This document shows positions 1 to 13,100 of a DNA stretch of 64,000 nt, piece by piece; the stretch's first letter is position 1, and each line of letters opens with the position of its first letter. The stretch lies in assembly GCA_973895155.1 (NCBI GenBank), contig OZ316895.1:1922001-1986000 (forward strand), read 5' to 3'. Source of the stretch: Marsupella aquatica. Lineage: Eukaryota > Marchantiophyta. The position numbers were made by a program, and so were the translations under genes. Below the pieces are notes generated by a model. That model was not told the DNA's origin, made no database searches, and saw only the letters and a list, made by a program, of their open reading frames with translations.

Positions 1-2
1 GA

Positions 3-191
3 TCCAAGTCAATGTTAACTACCTGCTTTCGTGTACTTAACCTTGCTGCTGTGCATGGAAGTACTGAAGTGCCTAGTAGGCTTTCTGGTTGGATGTTGTC
101 ACCATCAATTTTGAAGCATTCCATGGATCAGGCTTATAAAAGTTGTAGCTCAACAACGGAAAGTCATAAGATTTTCCCGACTGTCGATTGA
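3..191 (+). CDS. possible terminal exon of a gene cut by the window edge
   Basis: The third forward frame is open from the left edge to a TGA at 189-191, about 62 codons, and the composition looks coding: mixed residues without low complexity, rich in Ser, Leu and Thr. No start codon or splice acceptor can be placed because the window begins inside it. I do not recognise the protein. It could equally be a chance open frame; length alone is weak support. Confidence 0.2.
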   Translation, partial: SKSMLTTCFRVLNLAAVHGSTEVPSRLSGWMLSPSILKHSMDQAYKSCSSTTESHKIFPTVD

Positions 192-3100
192 TTTGACCAA
201 CGAGTTGGAGTTATTCTGCTGGTGGTACACACGATCGCTGTGCCCATGACCTGCTGCCTGGATGGGTCTTTGAATTTGGATGAATTTTTTGACAGACATT
301 GAGGAGAGTTGATCACTGGGGTATAGGCAACCTTGCAAGCAATATGTGCGATAGTGGTTTTCAAAACGGCCATAATTCGAAAAATGGAGACGAGATGGAG
401 AAAGGGACCTGCCATCTTTAAGGCGATCCACTGTCCCCGCTGTGCAAGTCAAAAGCGCATCAAATTGAATCATAATATCTGGCTATCTGGCGATGTTGCC
501 TTTAACAGTAAATTCCCCATGACATGTATAGACACGAGGAGTTTGGTTGGAAATGTATCTCCCCATGACTTGTAAAAATCAGAAGCATAGGTTTGCAATT
601 GTTTTGTACTTAATTACAGTATCCTGTAAAGTGAGAAGGTTGTAGGCTGTAGTCTTGAGCATAGATACACAGTACGGGGATATGGATCAGAGTGAGGTGT
701 AGCATGGCAAGCTGATAACATGGCTGGTGTAGAGATGCAAGCAGCTTCCGCTGGCCATGTCCAAAGAGAACTGATTCCTCATTGCACAAAGGTTCCGTTG
801 TCTTCTTGGGCCATGTAGTTAAAATGGAAGCCATCTAAAGCACGACGTATATACGGCATGGCTGGGTGGGGTTGAGATATGCCCCATTCAACAGCTCCAT
901 GAAGTCCTGGAAGACCATGAATAAATCCTTTTTGGCCGTCCATGTAGTTTGTAGAGAAGGCTGCACCTTCTCAACATCGTTAGTGAAATGAACAGTGGAT
1001 TGTTCTGTTCTCAATTGTAGGATCAAACACAGGCAAGAGCTCGATTTTGACGAGATATTTCCAGCATGGATTAAGAAAGGAAAAGAAGTCATTCTTGTAG
1101 ATAAATAACAGCAATAACTTTTTTAATGCAAGGGGGAACTTCGGTGAAATTAGACAAGTATCTCATAGTTTCAATGTCATCCGTCAAGCCATATTTCAAG
1201 ATAGAAAGTATCTTGAAAATGTGCCCTTGTAGGAGACCCACCCGTCCTGCTTCTGAAACTTGAGAAAGTGACGAGCAAATCGTATTGTACATTGACCTGC
1301 TGCACTCCACAGTGACTGCTGCTATTTTGAGATGCAAGGCTGTCAACAAGGATCAGCATGCGGGCATTGGCACGGTCAGCCAAACACACACATGTTCGAA
1401 CTCCCCACTTCTGGCTGGCCGGAAGGCTGATTTTAAGTACAATGCTGTAAGGGACTTCTGTGGAGCACTCTTATCCCAAGATTGTCCCCATACAACTGAG
1501 CAGGAACATTCCCTGCCCGGGTACAAGTTATCATGCGAGCTGCAACATCCTCTGGTCTGAAACCATGTGACAATCTTACTAGTAAATAGCGATAGAAACC
1601 TACTTTAGTTAGGTCTAGAGTGAAAACTCTCGCACCTCTGCCTGCCTCACTTATCTATGGGGGTGCAGGGAATGGGGACAAAACAAAACTGGGAGTATCA
1701 GCAAAATCTATTTCTTGCAAGATTTTTCCTTTTGTACCAGAAGAGAAGCTAGAATGAGGCCAATGGGTTAGAGTGAAACCTCTGGTAGGGGCAGATGGGT
1801 AGCATTGACTGGGTGGGAAATGAAAAAAAAGGCTCTTTTGTTTTGACCAATTATTGACGTCCAAAGGACTACACATTATGACATTCTTAACTAGTCTGCC
1901 CATGCTAAAGAACCAGGTGTATATGGTATACACATGTTTCCGAGGCTGCTATATGGGGGGGACACTCTTTGGCTATCTTGTCTCATTGAATTTGATTGAA
2001 ACTTATTTTTTTGTTAATCTGGCCTAGTGGATGCTTTTGCCATGTACTATTTAGAATTTAGTCATTTTTGGCAGCCCCTTTAGTTTTTTTCATTTCCTTA
2101 ATTTTTATTAGGTCCCCTGTATTTTATTCAACATTTTGAGGGGGCATATTTCCTTATTTGCTTGAGAAGGTTAGGCCATCAACCAAGAAACTACTGTAGT
2201 ATTCTATTTATTGATGAGTACACTTTATATGTCATTGGTTATAAAATTTACCTTGTGCATGGTTTACTGATCAACAGGTGTCACCTAAATAGAGAGCCCC
2301 AAATAGAACAAAAAATGACAACATGAAAAGGTTCAGGCTCTTTTCTTTGAATCATAAAGTGCTCTACCTATACAAGTACATTTACTAGTACCCTGAAATT
2401 AATGCACTTGTCTAAAGTGTTATACTTTTCTCACTTTTAAAAAGATGTGTAGTTTTTTCATTAACTTTCTTATAATTATTCTTTCAATATTATTTTTCAT
2501 AAACAAGTCAAATTAAAATGTCTCCCCACATAACTCTTTATGAATTGTTTCAATTCTTTTAGATAAGTCAAATAGGTATGTAGTAGGATGAACATGCTAT
2601 ATGGTATACATCTAGTGTACTTCCTCGACTCATTAGGCTATATTAAAAAATGAGAGAAAAGAGACAGGATAGGAGATGGCCCACCCTGCATGAGAGAAAG
2701 TGCTTTTCGAGATAGGCCCAAAATTCCTCCTTGCCATGGGCTCTCTGAAAGCCTTTCTGTCCTGACTATATTTGCACATTCTAATCAAATTGAGACAACT
2801 TCCCAATAGGTTGTGCACCATATATGCTCTGAGTCTGCTGGTTGATTTAGATGTACAAGTTTAACAGAATGATGAGAGTCAAAGCCGCTTACATATAGCT
2901 GCTTCAGCCCAGCCCAGCATCTAGATGCATTTGGGTAGCTATGTAATTGACTGGGCCCAGGTGGAAATACGTGGAGTCTTCATGCGAACAATGTAGATCT
3001 AGGGAAAATTCACTGTTAAGATCCAACCAACCAATGTGATTATTGATTGGATCAATGAGCCACACATTTCCCATGTTTGAGTCTACCAGCGATGAAAATG

Positions 3101-3279
3101 TGGCATGGATCACTAAACCCATGAAGAGAAAAGTTATTGCAACAAGATTTCCAACTAACCTGGGATGGCAAGGGTGTGTTTGGAGTCAATCTAAATTCAT
3201 TGGTCATTCAATAATGAATGGGTGAACTCACAACCCAGCAAGGATGTCTTGTCTAGATCATGCTCTGGGCCCTCACTTT
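192..3279. other. non-coding, no gene supported
   Basis: Only short scattered open frames occur on both strands, none with a recognisable domain or a consistent exon pattern. From about 2000 the sequence is AT-rich with T-tracts. Unrecognised exons of a gene lying to the left are possible between about 600 and 1600, but nothing shows this directly. Confidence 0.5.
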
Positions 3280-4800
3280 TAGTATATTAAGTGAACCCCC
3301 TGAGAATGTAAGTGGTGGACCTCGCCACCCAGCGCCCTCACCAATCCCAGCACTAGCGCCTAAGTGCCCTTGGTGCCCGAACGCCTCCACGGAATACCTC
3401 GAGCAAGCATCCAAGTGCCTCTAGCACCACCTGCGGCCACTCCCATACGAAGCCGCACTTGCTCACCTACACGACCGCTGCTCAACGGTCCTCATTGTCA
3501 GCACAAACAACCAAGCACCTCGGTAAGTAACCCCTCCGGACCTAGAACTCGCCCAATCTAGCATCCTAACTCAAGCTCAACAGACGTTGGTAAACAGGTC
3601 AGCGATAGGTCCTCCCGATGCCATAAGCCGGAACCAGAACCCACGCCCACTGTCCGTCCAGGACAACTCCTTCCTGGGCGCGGCCCGGGTTCCCCCTCGT
3701 ACCTATCAATCACCAACTGACCACCCTGACCTCAAGACATGCTCATGGCCCGAATAACGTAGCTTGTCCTAAAGCTTGTCCCAAGCTTGTCTCAACACGT
3801 CGGGACCAGAACGGCCCCGACTCTAACAACCGCTCCCGGTTCGCCCCACTGATGGTCTAGGGACCGAGTGCCCTTGGGACTCAGCCTCCATACCTACTTG
3901 GCCTTGCCTCCCCAATGCAAGCTCCCTTGGGAGGCTGAACGCGGCTTGGCTGCTGTTCGGCAGGATTTGGCAAGCGGGCGAGTTGACACCCGCAGAACAC
4001 GAGAATCCATGGCACCCCCAGACCTAGCTGAGCTCAAGAGGGTGTAGCCCTCCTCAAGAGATTTACAACGCACCTAAGAAGTCCTCCAACAGACTTTCCA
4101 TTGGGAAGATATCGCCATTTCCGTTTGGCGGTTTTCCTTAGTGTCGCGACCGCCGCAACTCACGACTTCGGGCCCTTAGCCCCCAGGGAGATACCACTCC
4201 CCTCATATATGATTCTGGAGACCTGCCACCCCCGGACCAGCTTTGGTCCCTAAACGTTTGGCCCCCAACCCGGATCCCATCGCGCACCACCAACTGGCAA
4301 CGCAAATAACTTTCTTGATAGGCATCCGCAAGCGGAGTGCCTTAGCCCGTTGTGATCGGGCCAACCCAGTGCTCATGCCTAGGCCCTCAGGTCTGATCGC
4401 CGCTCGAGGCTCCCGACCGGCCCAACCCGGATCGGGCCACAACTTGCGCCACAAGCGTCCGTTGCCAAAGGCGTCAACTCCATTGGCCTTGGGCCCAAGA
4501 GGAGCTCACTCCCAAGCCCTCAGAACTCAAAGTCCATCCGACAGTCCGGACGACCATCCTTGAGCCCGGCCCATTTCCCCTTGACCCAACCAGCCATAGG
4601 CTAGTCCAAGTCCTTAGTGTGTGTCCCCAGCTTGGCCCCTTGCCTCGCTAGTGCCACGTCTCATTGCCCGCAAGTCTCCCCATGCTAAGTCCTCCCCGGA
4701 TGGCCTATCCGGGCTTGGACCATAAGGGAGCTCGGCGTCGGAGTCAGCGATGCCGGAGCTAAGTGTCAAGGTAGTCGAGTTCCGCGACTATGTACCCCTT
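3280..4800. other. C/G-rich block, probable old repeat remnant
   Basis: Base composition changes sharply here from AT-rich to C-rich on the plus strand, and changes back at about 4800, where AT-rich sequence resumes. Open frames are short and meaningless. The right end (about 4730-4800) carries a phrase containing GCCGGAGC followed by a stretch containing CGCGACT, and a related phrase occurs near 14,390-14,460. That suggests both are edges of the same dispersed repeat. No LTR pair, terminal inverted repeat or coding domain was found. Confidence 0.4.
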
Positions 4801-7800
4801 TTGGCACCCTTTATTATTATTATCACATAAAAAAACTCTTGTTAATATAAAAATATTAAATTTACCATTAAATTACATTCTTATGTAATTTATAATAGAA
4901 TTTTTCAGAGAATTACAAACGCCTCTGTATTTTTGGAATATATAGATCCATGCCTCATCCATAGGCTCACCCTAAAATCCCAAACCTAAATCAAGTCCTT
5001 AACCAAGCCCGCTCTAAAGATCTTGGCCCCAACATTTAAATGACTCTCAATTGCCCGGGGCTCCTCCCCAGACCCATTCACACCAAGTTGTAGGCCTAAA
5101 AGTTTCATTCAAACCTTAATATTGCTTTAGAATAGCATTAGGGAGCCTTAGGATAGCATTTAATTAATCACCCACTTTACAATCTGTACATGCATGTACC
5201 AATGAGGTGTTGACACATGGGCCAATCATGCAATGACACGTGTACTTGTAATTTTGAGAACCCTTGCATAGAAAATGAGTGGCATGTGTTTAATAAAAGA
5301 CTTACTACTTAAAATATGTCATATATATATATTGGGATGTTAATTAATTTTAATATTATTATAAAAATTAGTTTACATTCAATTTAAAATACCGTGGTGG
5401 GACCTAACTTAAAGCGCCCATGTACTGATAGGTTGTCCATGAAGCCCCCATGGATATATGAAATTTGGATGGACTAGGCTAAAACATAAAAATATGCATG
5501 GATATTAGTGTTTACTTTTCTGTCCAATCATATAGTGTCAATGACCAAAGTAGTCCAAAGATTTTCTCTGTCACTAACCGTGTACTCATTCATGTCTTAA
5601 AAATAATTTGTCAGAGGCCAGAGCACTTTGATTGAAATCTTGGATCCATTCCCCCAATACACTTCAATAAAAATATGAAATATAAAGTACATTTAGGTCC
5701 TTATATAAATACCTGCTTTGGCCTTCATAGTTTATAGAACTTTGAGTAAATTCAGTGCCTCACATTTTACTCATACTGCCTCAAGTAATCTGCTCAATGA
5801 TAATATACCAAATGAACTTAATTTACTCAAAATATATTTGTTAATGTTTATAAGCCTCGCTAAAGGGGAAGCAAGCAACACAATGACTCATGAACCAAAG
5901 CAACAATTCTCACCAAGGAGGCTATGGGGCAAATCTAAAGCCCAAATAACCTCAATTTTTTAAAATGGATTCATATTTTTCTACACACTTTCTTAAGATT
6001 CTAGGGCATTGACACTTTGTGGAATGAGTATACTACTTTCCAAAATGTTTTTACATAATCTTGTATTTTATATAACATAGCTCTTGTTTCCGGGATTGTA
6101 GAATTTCTTTTCATTGCGGAGCTAAAGGGAATTGAATTTGCATGAGCATTGTTGCTGAATACTATTTTTGAGAGACCATTGTTTTTGTTATAAATAATTT
6201 TTGACTGATTTATTGCTATTGATCTACTTGAGATTTTTTGGGGGAGTATTGTTGATGACCCATTTTTTAGAGAGCACTCCTCTTGTTACAAGGAGCACTT
6301 TGAGTACTTTGACATGACGGAGCTGCGAAAGATTTTAAATGTGCATCATCACTCCATTATTTTCATTGACATTCTCATTTTGACTTTGAGGTGAGCACAT
6401 AATGTTCTTAGGCTGACAGAAATATAGGTAAATAATTAATGAGTAAATTTACCATCCATTTGCAATTGGGCTGTATCATAAGGACATGTAAAATGGTCTC
6501 TCCCCTGTTACAGTCCATGGGGATAGTTGGGGCCAACGTAGCAGTCCATCCGGGCTTTTGTTAGAAACCAATTTGGAATGTAGAGACTTAGTTCTTGGCT
6601 GCAATATATTCTCTGGTCTTCAGAGGAACCTTGCTATATATAGTTGGTGGCACGTACTCCCAATATTAATATTAGGAGGACTTTACAAGAAGTGGGGGCA
6701 CTTGGGAGTTTTTTTCACCAATTGAAAGCAAACTGGAGGGCCATTTCACACACTAGATGTAGCGTCCTGGGGCTAAAAACATTTTTTGAATCCAAGGTCT
6801 TGTAAAGCCAAGTGCATCCAATGGTGCCAACTTAATTTACTAAAAGACATATTGAGTATCCATTCCACTTGAATGTCTAATCTTTGGCTGAAGTCTTTCT
6901 AGATGTGAGAATAGAAGATCTTATGAATGACTTGTGGGTCTCCTTTTCAAGCAAATTACTTAAAAATAGAAATGGACCAAGAGGCCAAAGAAGAGACCAC
7001 CGAGAAAGATGGTAAATCTAGGACAAAAGAGTGCTCCACATAAGCAAATATTAGACCAAACTACATTCCATGTAGGATTGGTAAGGTAAGAGTGCTCCAC
7101 ATAAGCAAATATTAGGCCAAACTACATTCCATGTAGGATTGGTAAGGTTTGGTGGAAAGTGCCCCAAACCTTTTGTAATTAAAGTGAACAGCAGCGATTT
7201 CTCGCAAATTTCTCCCAAATGGATGGCCTCGATTAGATGTTGGAGACAAAAAAAGATTGGAACCTGCCCCCAACTTCTTGTAAAGCAAGCCTAACGAAGG
7301 CCCAGGGAGATCACGTACCATAGTACGCTAGCACTATAGGCACGAATTGTCTTGCAAGTGATTAAGGATTCTGATGACCTGGCCACTCTGAGACATCCTT
7401 TGATGTATAAAAACGAAGGGCGAGAGATCGACTCAACGTCTGATTCTGTACCCAAATGACTCGTATCCAGTTTTATCGATTCCCAATCACACTGATTATA
7501 CTTTTGAGATGTGTCACCAAACCAGTGCAGCAGCGAATTAGGAGCGAGCAATTGAGTCTTGGACTGAGCATAGATCCCAGCAGATGGATCTGCTTGCCTT
7601 CAATTTGATCATGATGCAAGAGAACACATCGACGACGAATTATGGTGACAGATCGTACTGTCTGTGCACCTGAATTGCTATGCATGCTTTCCTCGATCAC
7701 TCTCCGGAGTAACAGCTACATAAGTATGTGCGAAGAATAGAAAATGAACCACAGTATATACAGGAGCTCCTGTTCTAAGAATCAGTACACTAGAATGATG

Positions 7801-8813
7801 TTGCATGGGAAGTACGAAGATATAATTATACCAACATCCTCCAGGCCGACACGAGAAATGCGGCGCAACTCACGAACGGATGAGAGTTCAAGGTCGGCAA
7901 CAATAATATATCAGGTCCGACAAAAGGCATCTTATATATATGTCGACCGTCAAGTCATATGATAAGAGTACTTGTGTTGCCCAGCAGGTGGGTGTCCAAT
8001 AGGAGTAAGCAAAGCACTCGGATGTCTACGTTCCTGATTGTCGTGATTGAACCTCGGTTAACTGGCCAACATTATTCTCAGACAAAAGATTATTAGCATA
8101 TATGCCACCAAAATAGCTGGATATGCGGAGAGTACAATGATGTGCGACAACCTACCGTAACACACCAGGAAGGAAACTAAGGAGACTTTCCTGCCTAGAA
8201 AAGGTCGATCGGATCGAACTTTCGACCTGGTTTGAATTTGATGTTGATTTATTTAATATCTACACCTGAATGAATCGAACGATCTTAGGCAGCTGGTTGA
8301 TTTTGGGGTCTTCCGGCCCACAGAATCCAGTTTTCGTCAATGCTTCCCACCCTTGTGACTAGCTGCTGACTCTCATGCTCGACGTTCCTTTGCATTTGAT
8401 CCAATCCATCGATCAGCCTAGCGGCCCGCTTAGAGGAGATCTCTTGCTAACTGCAGTATTCAGTCGAAGATTTATTAGATTTTTGGTTACCCGAGCGTAG
8501 GCTAAACTGGCTGTTTTAGAGGTAATTCACTTTGACTTTCACGATAGGGTTGTCGATGACTCTATCTAAGAGATGTCAAATGCATTCAGATTTATTGTTC
8601 ATTGAGTCTCCATCGAGATAGCTAGTGATTGTACCCTCCTTCGGACCAATTGATCAAACTTTACAGTATCTGTCATGAATTGTTAGCTAGCTGTGAATTC
8701 AACGAAGTGAGTCAATTCTTTGCCAGTGTTAGTAGACGTCTGGCAACCTCGATCTGGGGAGGATTCACAGAACTTCCAGATAGCCACGAACAGTGAGCCT
8801 TGTAGTGGTCCAG
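4801..8813. other. AT-rich non-coding stretch
   Basis: No open frame with recognisable protein features. It contains a 61-bp tandem duplication (listed separately) and, at its right end, the upstream region of the 8.8 kb gene. Confidence 0.5.
7027..7148. repeat. 61-bp tandem duplication
   Basis: Two adjacent copies of a 61-bp unit (7027-7087 and 7088-7148) are identical apart from about one base. The near identity implies a recent local duplication. Confidence 0.9.
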
Positions 8814-10148
8814 ATGGGCCAATGCTTGTCTTTTGTACGTCCAGGATGGAGGAAGGTACAATCCGCGAGCATGCAGAAGGGTTCCACAGATGTTAAGTCG
8901 ACCTCAGCTAGATCACGTAATGCTATCGGACTCTACTCTCTACGGGCAAAGCGACGACAATCTCTTAGTCAGCGTTTGAGTAACGCTACGGACGAATATG
9001 CAGCGGAAGCTGCGAGTGGTTTTTTCAGTGTGTCGGATGTTTCTAAAGCTTCCGGAAGTCCTGCCGCTGGGGCACCAAAAGGTAAAGAGCACCAAACGTT
9101 TGGAAGGCTCATCGCCCAGGAAGCTATAATCGAGGCTATGTGGAAGACTACCGAGCGCCTAGTTTCTCCAGGAAAGCCATCACCTAGGCCATCACCTAGG
9201 CCATCACCTAGCCCTATCTTTTCATCGAAGGCTTCTGGAGATGGCCCTAGAAAGAATTCCCCAGCACACCAAAAATCGGGAGAGATTACGCCTGTAGCCC
9301 CCGACTCAGTTGCTAGCGGATTGAACATCAAAGGCAGACGTTCGTTAGAGAGACTAAGACAGCTCCCACCAGACGACCCACGGAGTCTTCAAAAGAGCAG
9401 GTCCAGCAAGGACCGGAGGGAATCGAACCAATCTTCCTCCGGTCCCGTCGACTTCGATTTCCTCGTACAGAAAGCATCCAGCGACAACTCCAAACAACCT
9501 TCTCAAGCTCGTAGAGATGTTGAATGTCCAGCGCCCAGTTCAGAGCCTACCCAGCAGGTGAACGGTTCTGAAAGTGTACGCCCCAGTTCGCTAAGTGCCA
9601 AGGACTTGAATGACTTTTCAAAGTCTTATAGGGAGTCAGCGGCCAAGGCAGCAGCGCGAGACCGAGATGCCTTCAAGTATATAAGCTCCAGCGAGAATGA
9701 TCTCTCCATAACAAGCTCAGTGGGGGCGTCTCCTGCTGCGAGGCCCAGGAGAAGGCGCCAGAGCAGGAGTGCAAGTAGTTATAGTGGTCCTGATGAAGAA
9801 TTGAGAGAAAGTCCTTCCGAAATGGTGGTGAAACATAGTGGTGCCGACCGCAAACAGAAAGCCATCAGTTCCCCGTTACCCAGGCCTGTTGGACTCATCA
9901 GACACAAATCTTCTCCGTCAATTCCCCGAGGTACGCCTCCAGTCGAGGCCAAGCCTGTTGGCCTCACAAGAATCAGGTCTTCTCCGAGCTCACTGCATCG
10001 AGCTGGTTTAACAGCAGCTGATGCGCAAGCGCAGGCAAGGCAGAAGTTTGGTGAGGCCTCGTTAGTAGCCAGAGCAGGAAAGCCGAGCAGTTTAACTCAG
10101 AGTTCAACTCAAATCAGAAGGGTAGAACGTGCTATTCCTGATCGATGA
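8814..10148 (+). CDS. Ser/Pro/Arg-rich protein with N-terminal MGQCLS lipidation-type motif
   Basis: An open frame of 444 codons starts at the first in-frame ATG, 8814; the few codons upstream begin with GTG and are not a plausible plant start. The protein begins MGQCLSF, with Gly2 and Ser6 as favoured by N-myristoyltransferase and Cys4 available for S-acylation, so membrane anchoring is likely (inference). The rest is basic and Ser/Pro/Arg/Lys-rich with few hydrophobic stretches, so probably disordered. Around residues 120-140 a Pro-Arg-Pro-Ser run comes from a 12-bp unit repeated three times at about 9178-9213. Near the C-terminus two similar blocks both read PVGL followed by RxxSSPS. I know no family for it. 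No intron is needed. The sustained open frame and clean composition argue for a real gene. Confidence 0.65.
   Translation: MGQCLSFVRPGWRKVQSASMQKGSTDVKSTSARSRNAIGLYSLRAKRRQSLSQRLSNATDEYAAEAASGFFSVSDVSKASGSPAAGAPKGKEHQTFGRLIAQEAIIEAMWKTTERLVSPGKPSPRPSPRPSPSPIFSSKASGDGPRKNSPAHQKSGEITPVAPDSVASGLNIKGRRSLERLRQLPPDDPRSLQKSRSSKDRRESNQSSSGPVDFDFLVQKASSDNSKQPSQARRDVECPAPSSEPTQQVNGSESVRPSSLSAKDLNDFSKSYRESAAKAAARDRDAFKYISSSENDLSITSSVGASPAARPRRRRQSRSASSYSGPDEELRESPSEMVVKHSGADRKQKAISSPLPRPVGLIRHKSSPSIPRGTPPVEAKPVGLTRIRSSPSSLHRAGLTAADAQAQARQKFGEASLVARAGKPSSLTQSSTQIRRVERAIPDR
9178..9213 (+). repeat. 12-bp in-frame tandem repeat
   Basis: Three near-identical 12-bp units within the 8.8 kb gene encode the PRPSPRPSP stretch. 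Being a multiple of three, copy-number change would keep the frame. Confidence 0.8.
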
Positions 10149-13100
10149 CAATCTTCCAAAACACTTCGGGTCTTAGCAACAAAACCCGGATGGAGATTTT
10201 CCTAAGAGGGCAAACGAAGCTGTCCAGTCCAATCCAGACCGTCCCGAAAATGCAAAATGAATATTAGTAAGACTAAGCTGATCTCAGTTTCATCGTGGAC
10301 CACGGCAGCGAGAGGCGACGAGATTCTTTGAAATGACGCTCCAAATATCAGGGCAGAGGTACGGACTTCACTTCCCATTATCCCAGCTCACTCGAATTTC
10401 TAGGCAACTAGCCGACCTCAAGGAAGATAGAATTATACATAAATACACAGTCAATCAGACCATCGTTCGTCAAGGCATGATCATGGGGATGAAGAATATA
10501 CGGCTTGGGTGGCTTGGAATCAGTGGGCAGCGGATCGTTAAGAAACTGGTGAGGACAGTAAATGCTAGTTTGTATACACGGACAGGATCCACCCGTCGTC
10601 CATACTCGCCCGAGAAATCTACAGTGGAAATGTGTAATTACAAAAGCCTGGTGTCTAGGTGCGTTATCGAGTGCCAAAGAGGACTCTAGCTTTTGGATTC
10701 TCAAGTAACTATCGAGATTGTGACACCGTCTAATCTTCTGCTTAAGTAACTTGAGGATATTTTACTCCAGCGTCGATAGCTTAATTGCAGATTCTCATGC
10801 CGCCTGCATTGATAGCTTAATTACATCAACGAAAATACTCGAGTTCGCCGACATCGACCCTCGATGGCAACGTGTTTAGGTTCTCGAGCCCTCTACACCA
10901 ATTAACAAATTGATAGGGTATCACCTGAAGGTATTCAAATTACAGCAACAGGTTGAAGGATGAAGGCTTTCAGATTCACGACTCTTTAGAATTCACGCAT
11001 TCATTTGGCATTGCTGAGAATTTGATCCATCAGCTGGTCTACCACGAGTGGCTCGAACCCCCCTGAGTGGGCAGCTCTCAAATTGTCGGCCCGAATTGAC
11101 ACTTTCATGTTGCAATAGAGTCAGAGCTTGATGAAGACTGCAGCTACTCGACCATCCGTGGCTCGTTTCTCGATTCAAACCCTCAGGTGAACGAGATTCG
11201 TCAGATTCTATCGCCCTCCCCAAATGTCAGGCGATGACGAGTACATTGGAAAGACAGTGTATGATCTGGATGCAGAAAATAAGTTCATGGTCCAATGAGA
11301 GGCAAATATGTGTATGGCCTGGGTTTTGATGATGGACAACTACAGATGAAACTGTAGATCAAGAAAATTATTCGACGTTTAAGCCTTAGTTGGCCAAGTC
11401 TTGCTCGAGTCGGAACGCCTTGTCAAATGGCTTTTGTGGCACAGACCCTGTTAAATCTTTTTCTCTAGAAGCATTTTCTCTAGAAGCATTGTTGAAAATG
11501 CGGAGCTACGGCAGGGACATGCATTTGAGAGGAGGCTCCTCTCGTCCCGACACTAAAATGAATATTTCCTGTTGAAAAAATTGGCTGCACCTGCTTTCTT
11601 CATATCTTTCTGTGTAAATCTTTTCTCAAATTAACATTGATCTTCTTTGTGCGCCACAAGCTAATGGTGCCGTGTCAAAACTGGTGATCAGCTTTGTGAC
11701 TGTCGCACTTTGTAGGTATGGACCCGCAATTGAAATGCTATTCGACTGGTTACTCCGTCATCTTCTTGGGGCAAGAATAGTCTAGGCATCCCCCGGGAAA
11801 TAGTCTAAGCATATATCTGAGAACATTCACTCATCAGTGTTGACATAGTTGCTTTGTCAAGCTTATCAAAAAAGAGGGGTGATCGAAGTTATCGAGACGG
11901 AACTCGTTCAGTCGTCGTTCACCACCCTTGTATCTAATAAAAGTACATTTTCTATTACTGTGATGATGCATATTGTGTAAAGTTTATATTTTTGCGCTAG
12001 AGGTCGTTGGAGTTCTCCACCCTAAATTTGACCGGTTCTTACAGACTTGTGCTCTATTGAGCAGCATCCCCTGTGTCTCTCCTCATGGTCTTCTTTAGGC
12101 TTAGGGTGTCCGTCTCATTTCAGAGGGCTGAGGCTGTCACCATTCTTTGCAGATCAAGCTGAGGCAATTGGTTTAATTTACTGTAGAAACTCTTAACAGA
12201 TTACTCTTTGTGGTGCGGTTTACTCCACAAGTCTACCAAGCTTTTCAGTTTTCTGCCCTGAAGAATTCGATTTCTACTGGGTTTCTAAGTGTACTTTTTG
12301 TTCTTTAGTACCTATGGGGGTCTCTGGGGCTTGTTGGACCCTTTGGTTTATTGAGTTCTTTTCCTTTCCCCTCCTTATCTTTCTCCCCTGATCGTGTCTC
12401 CCCATTTGGCACTTTGTCCTTTTGCCCTTTCGTCAGTGTGATATGTATATTTATTCCGTCCTGACTCCCTAATTGGCACTTTTGTCCGTGATATTTCTTC
12501 TGTCCTAAAAAGAAGTGTGAGTTTGAAAAATGTCACTAATAATGTAAAGATTTCATAAAAAGAGATGATGGACTTTGCTACAGCCGGCAACTTTAATTAA
12601 ATACCGCTGCTGCGGTCCTGCCTCACCAAACTGACACATCTTGACTACCGTATAAATAACTGGCTGACATGTGGAGAATACTTACACTAGATTCTTGTAG
12701 AGTATACTGGCCATGGTATTTAGTGTGAGTGAACAATTAGTGTGACACCAAAACTAGAGTGAATACATAAACTTCTTTTACTAGGAATCACACTAACTAC
12801 AGTAAGTATGTCACTTCACATCATTTATGGGAAAATAAATGTTATGAAAAACGAACCCTGCAGAAGCATAATGCAAATATAAAGTCTGGATGGACCCAGA
12901 CATTGTCCTTGCCCATCCCCACCACGGACCGCCTAAAGCAATTGTTGCTTTCACACCAAAAAGTAAAAGACCAAAAAGATAAAAGAACTGGTTGCGAACC
13001 TTGAGTACTTTGTGGAAAAAGTAGGCAAGACATCATGATTTCAATTTCCACTACCTAATAATTATTCATGTGGGTCAATTGACAACAAGTTTTCCTAAGT

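Noticed and set aside
10333-10689. 118-codon plus-strand frame after the 8.8 kb gene
   Set aside because: No domain, no compositional support, and an equally long frame lies on the other strand.
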